From NCBI GenBank assembly GCA_009599575.1, contig VWND01000041.1, forward strand, positions 1 to 64,000: a DNA stretch of 64,000 nucleotides, written 5' to 3'. Source of the stretch: Blumeriella jaapii (Eukaryota; Ascomycota; Leotiomycetes; Helotiales; Drepanopezizaceae). The notes beneath the pieces were generated by a model. That model saw only the letters and a program-made list of their open reading frames with translations, was not told the origin of the DNA and did not search any database. Positions 59,024 to 64,000 of this stretch are shown piece by piece. Position 1 is the stretch's first letter. The number at the start of each line of letters is the position of its first letter. The position numbers and the translations under genes are program-made.

Positions 59024-59795
59024 TACCGAGTATTTTATTTAATTCAAACCAAAAAATAAATTAATATTAAAAATTACGATCGTTAATAATATTTTTTAAA
59101 AAACCAAAATATTTGTATACGTAAAATATATATAATTTAACGAAGCTTCGAACGTCGATGTTTTTATAACAAAAAATCGAAATAATTTGCTTGGAAAAGC
59201 GATTTATTATTACGAATATATTATCGTAATCGTATTTATTTTTGTTAAAATTGTAAAAATCTATTATAACATGTTTTTAAAAATGATTAAAAACAGAAAA
59301 AAGCTGAAAAAAGCCGGAGCGTTTATTTTGTAAAACAAAACTTTTTCGATAAGCGTAGCAATTGCGATAATATTATTTTACGAAAGCTGTTATACTTCGC
59401 TAATAATATTAATTTGAAAGCAATTGCGTAATTTTGCGAACGTTAAAATAAGCGGTAGAAATCTGGTCGTATATTTTTCGTATAAAAGCCAAACGAAAAT
59501 AATTAACGTTTGATATTATTAAGCGATCGTAATATAATAGCAAATCGCGTTTAAATATATACGAAATATTATTATTATCGTTTTTTTTCGTAGCGTTTCG
59601 TATAGCTTTTTTTCGGAAAATTATTAAACTGTTAGCTGTGCGATTAGCGTGGAAAATTTGGTCAACGATACGAAATGCGAAAAAAAAATCAGTTATTTCA
59701 ACGATAAAAACAGCTGTTTCGAAAGCCGTAAAAAGTCGAAGTTTTTCAATTAAAAAGCGGTAATCGATCTGATCGGTTCGAAAAAAAGTTTGCAA
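59024..59795 (-). pseudogene. Degraded integrase of B3, C-terminus deleted
   Basis: The open block 59795-59409 covers the linker and zinc-binding start (RLAFIRKIYDQISTAYFN). The first part of the core follows to about 59030. The last third of integrase and the chromodomain-like region are missing and replaced by E. Confidence 0.83.
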
Positions 59796-61384
59796 ACGTT
59801 AAATGCGTTTAAAAAAGTTTTGACGATCGAATTCGCTCGTACGACGTATTAATACGTTAGCTAAAAAAATTGTATTTATTTGATTTGTACGTAATAAAAA
59901 AGTTGTAGTCGGCGAGAAGCTCGGCCCAGCGTATTTATCGAGCGTTTAAAAGTTTAAAAATTATAAAATATTTTAAAATTTTATAATTAATAATAATTTT
60001 AATTTAATAAACTGAATTAATTAGTTTAATACGAAAATTGCCTAAAGATTTTACGATTGCGAGCATTTTTTTGTCGTATACGACGTAATTTAATTTTGCG
60101 AAAGCTATGATTTTGCTGAAATAAGCGATTAAAAGCCAGTCGTTATTATAAAATTAAAAAAGCACAAAAGCTATTACGCCGTTTAAATCGTTAGTTTTTA
60201 ATATACAAGAAAGGTTTTGTTTACAATATTATAAAATTGGTGCAATAATAAAAGCTAATATAAAAAGATCGAAACTTTTCTGATATTTAAAAATGAAATT
60301 ATAAAAAACGTTAGCTTTAGTCAAATAAATCAAAAGCTTTGCAATTATACCGTAGTTTCGAATAAAACGTCGGTAAAAGTTACAAAAACCAAAAAAACTT
60401 TATACACTTTTTATAATAATAAAAGGCTTTTAGTAAACGATTACGAAGATTTTCTGGATTTACTTTTAAATTTTTAATAAAAATAATAAAGCCTAGGTAA
60501 CGGATCCGAATAACGTTAAATTCAGATTTTCGAATATCGGCCTGTAATTTAGCGTTAGCGAGCTTTTGAAATATTTTACGAACGTATATAACGTGTTTCA
60601 AAAGATCGGACGAATAAATAAAAATATTATTTAAATATATAATACAAAAATCGTTTAAATAATCGAAAAAAACGTCGTTTATATAACGTTAATAAATTGC
60701 GGATTTATTAATAAGGCCAAAAGGTAGCATTTTGCATTTATAAGCGCCGTAACGCGTACGAAACGTCGTTAGTTTTTTACTGGCGGGGTTTATTCGAATT
60801 TTGTAAAAAGCTTAACGAATATCGAATTTTGTAAAAATTCGCGCTTTCGAAAAACGAACAAAAATCTTATCGATAAAAGGGAAGAAATAGCGATTTTTAC
60901 GAATAACGTTATTAAAAGTTCGATAATCGATACAAAAACGTAGTAAACCGTCGGGTTTTTTGGCGAAAAACATTGGAACAGCGAAAAAAGCGATAAAAAA
61001 TTCGATAAAGCTTTTGTTAAGATTATTTTGCAAATAAATTTTAATAATTTCGAGCTTTGGAATCGATATTTTATATAAAAAAGTGTATTTTAGCTTTTTT
61101 TTATTTATAATAAGTTCGATTTTATAATCGTAAGGCCGGTGAAAAGCTAGCTCGTTATTGGCGGCCTTAGAAAACACGTGTTCGAAGTTTTTGTATTCCG
61201 GGGGAAGAAATTCGAAAAAAGGTTTATTCGAAATTAGTTTTGCTAAGCTGGTTGAAAGGGTCGAAATCGATATTTTATTAGTTTTAAAACGTTCGAAAAA
61301 ACTGTGAAATTGGGTTTTAAAAAAAGTGTTATACGTAAAGTCGTTTAGTATTTTATCGATCTCGTATAAAAAGGTTAAAAACAT
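59796..61384 (-). pseudogene. Degraded reverse transcriptase and RNase H of B3
   Basis: The first 190 codons from 61384 are open, as in B1, with KKPDGLLRFCIDYRTFNNVI and FVRFSKARIFTKFDIR. A second open block lies at 60601-60380. The catalytic block again shows Asp-to-Asn. RNase H lies at about 60210-59900. The plus-strand frame 61326-61523 spans the junction with F and is a chance frame. Confidence 0.9.
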
Positions 61385-61423
61385 TTCAATTGCTTTTTTT
61401 CTAAAAATCAGCTTAAAAGCGTA

Positions 61424-61679
61424 CTTAGGGGCGCCTGTGGGTGGGATTACAACCGATTTAACACCGAGTCAAATCCGAGTTAACACTTGGCGTAAAATTA
61501 ACTCCGAGTATAATCAGAGTTAACACGCGATTAAATGAAAATTAATTTTAGTGTTATTAAAGATTAATAGATAGAATAGGTTGTGTAATAATTTAAAGCT
61601 TCGAGAAAAATACAAATCTTATACGAATTTGTTGTAATTTTATTATTACCTTTTATCTACGCTTTTATTAATACCACTT
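61424..61679. other. Left arm of F (CCGAGTTAACAC-type subterminal repeats)
   Basis: Repeats such as ACCGAGTCAAATCCGAGTTAA and CTCCGAGTATAATC fill the outer 110 bases, followed by AT-rich sequence without repeats. This arm has no counterpart in E. Confidence 0.7.
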
Positions 61680-62535
61680 CGCTGCTAACACCACTTCGCT
61701 GCCACCACCTCGTCGCCATTACTATCACCACCACTATCACCACTATTACTATTACTATTATCACTACCATCTCGCTGCCACCATCTCGCTGCTATCACCT
61801 CGTCGCCACCACTACCACCACTATCACTATCATTATCACCACTATTACCACCACTTCGCTGCCACTATCTCGTCGCTACTACCATCACACGACGACTACT
61901 ATTACTACCACCACCACTATTATTACTATCATCACTTGGTCGCCACTACTATTACTATTATTACCATTACTACCATCATTACTACTATTACCATTATCAC
62001 TACTACCATCATCATTACTATTATTATTTTGCTGCCACCATCTCGCTGCCACCACCTCGCTGCTACCACCTCGCTGCTACCACCTCGCTGCCACCACTTC
62101 GCTGCCACCATTTCGCTGCCACCACCCTCGTCGCCACCACCTCGTCGCCACCACTACCACCATCATTACCACTATTATTACCATTATTACCACCACTATC
62201 ATCACTACTACCATTACCACTATTACCATTATCACCACCACTATTATCACTACTACTATTATTTTGCTGCCACTATCTCGCTGCCACCATCTCGTCGCCA
62301 CCACCTCGTCGCTACCACCACCACCACCACTACCATTATTACCACTACTATTACTACCACTATTATCACTACTACTACTACCACCATTACTATTATTATC
62401 ACCACTATTACCATTACTATTATCATTTTGCTACCACCATCTCGCTGCCATTATTTCGCTGCCATCATTTCGTCGCTATCACTACTATCACCACCACTAT
62501 TATTACTACTATTACTTCGCTGCTATTATTATTAT
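61680..62535. repeat. Left C-rich tandem repeat block of F
   Basis: Mixed trinucleotide (CAC/TAC/CAT) and 14-bp units of the type CTCGCTGCCACCAC, best ordered at about 62037-62130. CA-to-TA changes within the block suggest partial RIP. Long open frames here (for example 61936-62589) code His/Tyr/Thr/Ile repeats and are an effect of the repeats. Confidence 0.85.
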
Positions 62536-62559
62536 TTCGCTAATACTATTTTGCTAGAA

Positions 62560-62612
62560 AAAACAACGAAAAGCCGAACAGCCGAATAGCCGAACAGCCG
62601 AATAAGCTGAAT
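62560..62612. repeat. Central spacer of F, AGCCGAACAGCCGAAT repeats
   Basis: Five AGCCGA-type units (AAGCCGAACAGCCGAATAGC and on) stand between the two inverted arrays and would form the loop of a fold-back. Confidence 0.75.
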
Positions 62613-62629
62613 AATTATAATAGTGGCAG

Positions 62630-63041
62630 GAAGGTGATGATGATAATAGTGGTGGCGGTGATAATAATGGTGGTGGTGGTGGTGGTGGCGACGAGGTGGT
62701 GGCGACGAGGTGGTGGCAGCGAGGTGATGGCAGCAAAATAATAGTAGTAGTGATGATGGTGGTGGTGATAATGATAATAGTGGTAGTGGTGGTAGTGATA
62801 ATAGTGGTGGTAATAGTGGTAATAATGGTGGTAATGGTGGTGGTGGTGGTAGCGACGAGGTGGTGGCGACGAGGTGGTGGCAGCGAGATGGTGGCAGCGA
62901 GATGGTGGCAGCGAGGTGGTGGCAGCGAGGTGGTGGCAGCAAGGTGGTGGCAGCGAGGTGGTGGCAGCGAGGTGGTGGCAGCGAGGTGGTGGCAGCGAGA
63001 TGGTGGCAGCGAAGTGGTGGCAGCGAGGTGATAGCAGCGAA
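62630..63041. repeat. Right G-rich tandem repeat block of F with 13 ordered 14-bp units
   Basis: From 62860 to 63041 there are 13 consecutive 14-bp units of the form GTGGTGGCAGCGAG, with few variants. This is the inverse of the unit in the left block. Because 14 is not a multiple of 3, all frames give the same 14-residue repeat (WWQRGGGSE...), which explains the overlapping open frames. Confidence 0.9.
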
Positions 63042-63504
63042 AATATTATTAAATATAGTATTAAATAAACGTAGTTTAATATAAGATTTTTAATTTAAAT
63101 TCGAAAGATTTGATATATATTAAATATCGATTTAATTTAGTTGTATAGATTTGTTTCGGTGTTAACACCGAGTATAATCGGTATTAACACCGATTATATT
63201 CGGTAATACCGATTATACTCGATGTTAAATCGTCACATCGATGTAAAAGTAAACCGCGCCACTTCGGTATTAACACCGATTAGCAACCGATTATACCCGG
63301 TTTTAAAACCGATTATACACCGATTATAATCGAATTAAAACCGGTTATAATCGGTATATAATCGATTATAATCGGTGTATAATCGGTTTTGAAATCGATT
63401 ACAATCGGTGTATATCCGGTTTTAAAACCGATTATAATCGGTGTATATCCGGTTTTGCAACCAGGTATAATCGGTTGTGATCCGACCCTAGATAAGCCGT
63501 ACGG
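63042..63504. other. Right arm of F, shared with element E
   Basis: About 460 bases nearly identical to 58562-59023 of E. They include GTTAACACCGA, ACATCGATGTAAAAGTAAAC and the ACCGATTATA palindromes, and end CCGTACGG. It is less RIP-altered than E. Confidence 0.85.
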
Positions 63505-64000
63505 TATGTAATAATTTGGCAGATGGAAATTGAATAAGCAGTAGATTAAAAAATTCGTTTTCGAATTAGTCGTTTAAAAAATTTAAAAAATAGCTTGTTT
63601 AAATTATCGATTATATTAAGCTGAAAGGTTATCGCGGCGAAAGCTTTTTTTCGGTTTTTGATATAATTGTTTTTCGTAAAACGAAAAAGCTGTTTTTAAA
63701 AAAAACGAAAAAAAAAAAAAAAAAAAAAATAATAAAAAAGGAATCGGCAGCCTGGAAAAATAATGTAATTTTTTGTATTATTTTATTAGCGTCGCTATCG
63801 AAATTGGCATTGCGAATAAAATTCGACCTTTTCGCGCTTCGCACAGCGTCGTAAGTCTGTTATAATTGATTAAGGTTTTTATTACGTTTTACAGCGTCGT
63901 TTTGATAGCGAAATTAAATCTTTCGGAAATATAAATAAAAGATTTTAATACAACGAGCGTAAAAAGCTATAAGGGAGTAAAACTTCGGCTAATAAAGCTT
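63505..64000 (-). mobile_element. B3 segment between protease and RT, running out of the window
   Basis: Reverse complement of B1 from about 5520 down to 5030, the linker between protease and RT. It contains a poly-A tract at 63707-63729. The frame at 63629-63844 is a remnant of the linker reading and has no known motif. Confidence 0.85.

Larger units (their letters stand above)
59024..61423 (-). mobile_element. B3 middle segment (integrase, RNase H, RT)
   Basis: B3 resumes in the integrase core with TACCGAGTATTTTATTTAAT, matching the region of B1 just below 7920. It continues in reverse through RNase H and RT to 61423, where F is inserted at a TA. Confidence 0.9.
61424..63504. mobile_element. 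Palindromic element F with inverted minisatellite arrays
   Basis: 2081 bp flanked by TA (61422-61423, 63505-63506). The empty site is known from B1 near 5520 (GCATACGC). The right end equals that of E. The left end is different (CTTAGGGGCGCCTGTGGGTG) but converges on GGATTACAACCGATT. Its subterminal repeats read CCGAGTTAACAC rather than ACCGATTATA. The middle holds C-rich tandem repeats on the left and their inverse on the right around a short spacer. No transposase is encoded. Confidence 0.82.

Noticed and set aside
61936..62589. 217-codon frame rich in His, Tyr, Thr and Ile
   Set aside because: It is a translation of tandem CAC/TAC/CAT repeats. Open frames occur in several phases on both strands there.
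62696..63031. Frames coding WWQRGGGSE repeats
   Set aside because: They come from the 14-bp minisatellite. All three phases give the same peptide, so coding is not supported.
62860..63041. Regular array resembling a CRISPR
   Set aside because: The units are contiguous 14-bp repeats without unique spacers, in a eukaryotic transposon setting.

Overview
This window looks like a transposon graveyard from a filamentous ascomycete (Pezizomycotina). I see no convincing host gene, tRNA or rRNA. Almost every coding region belongs to an LTR retrotransposon. These regions are riddled with TAA/TAG/TGA stops and with C-to-T and G-to-A transitions between copies. That pattern, in a strongly AT-rich block with TpA excess, is what repeat-induced point mutation (RIP) produces. 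The genus cannot be told from the sequence.

Three LTR retrotransposon families make up most of the window, all Ty3/gypsy-like by their reverse transcriptase and integrase motifs. Family A is about 7.36-7.46 kb with 414-bp LTRs (TGTCAGGAACC...CCTTACA), a CCHC gag, a DCGA protease, FDD reverse transcriptase, integrase and a C-terminal chromodomain. It also has an extra coding-like segment before the 3' LTR. Family B has 269-bp LTRs (TGTGACGATT...CGTCACA), one long gag-pol frame and a chromodomain-like end. Family C is 11.27 kb with 267-bp LTRs (TGTAAAACGG...TTTTACA), 4-bp target duplications, gag, protease, a pol frame and, unusually, a further reading frame of about 1000 codons downstream of integrase.

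Layout: 1-2135 and 9145-12312 are element A1, split by a complete B1 (2136-9144, duplication ATTAT). The 5' LTR of B1 itself carries a 593-bp Tc1/mariner remnant. 12313-13521 is the 3' part of a LINE on the minus strand. C1 starts at 13522 and is split by A3 (16628-50352) and by B2 (from 53759). A3 holds four insertions: A2 in its 5' LTR, a solo C LTR in its reverse transcriptase, the whole of C2 (30261-41527) in its 3' region, and A4 in its 3' LTR. B2 is entered by C3 (56782), C3 by B3 (57759), and B3 by two palindromic TA-flanked elements, E (58337-59023) and F (61424-63504). F contains inverted 14-bp minisatellite arrays.

The elements work only as a nest. The chromodomains of families A and B would be expected to steer integration into methylated heterochromatin, which fits repeated insertion into each other. 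The best preserved coding sequence is C2, and its downstream reading frame is the most unusual content. The ends of LTRs at several nest junctions look much less mutated than element interiors.
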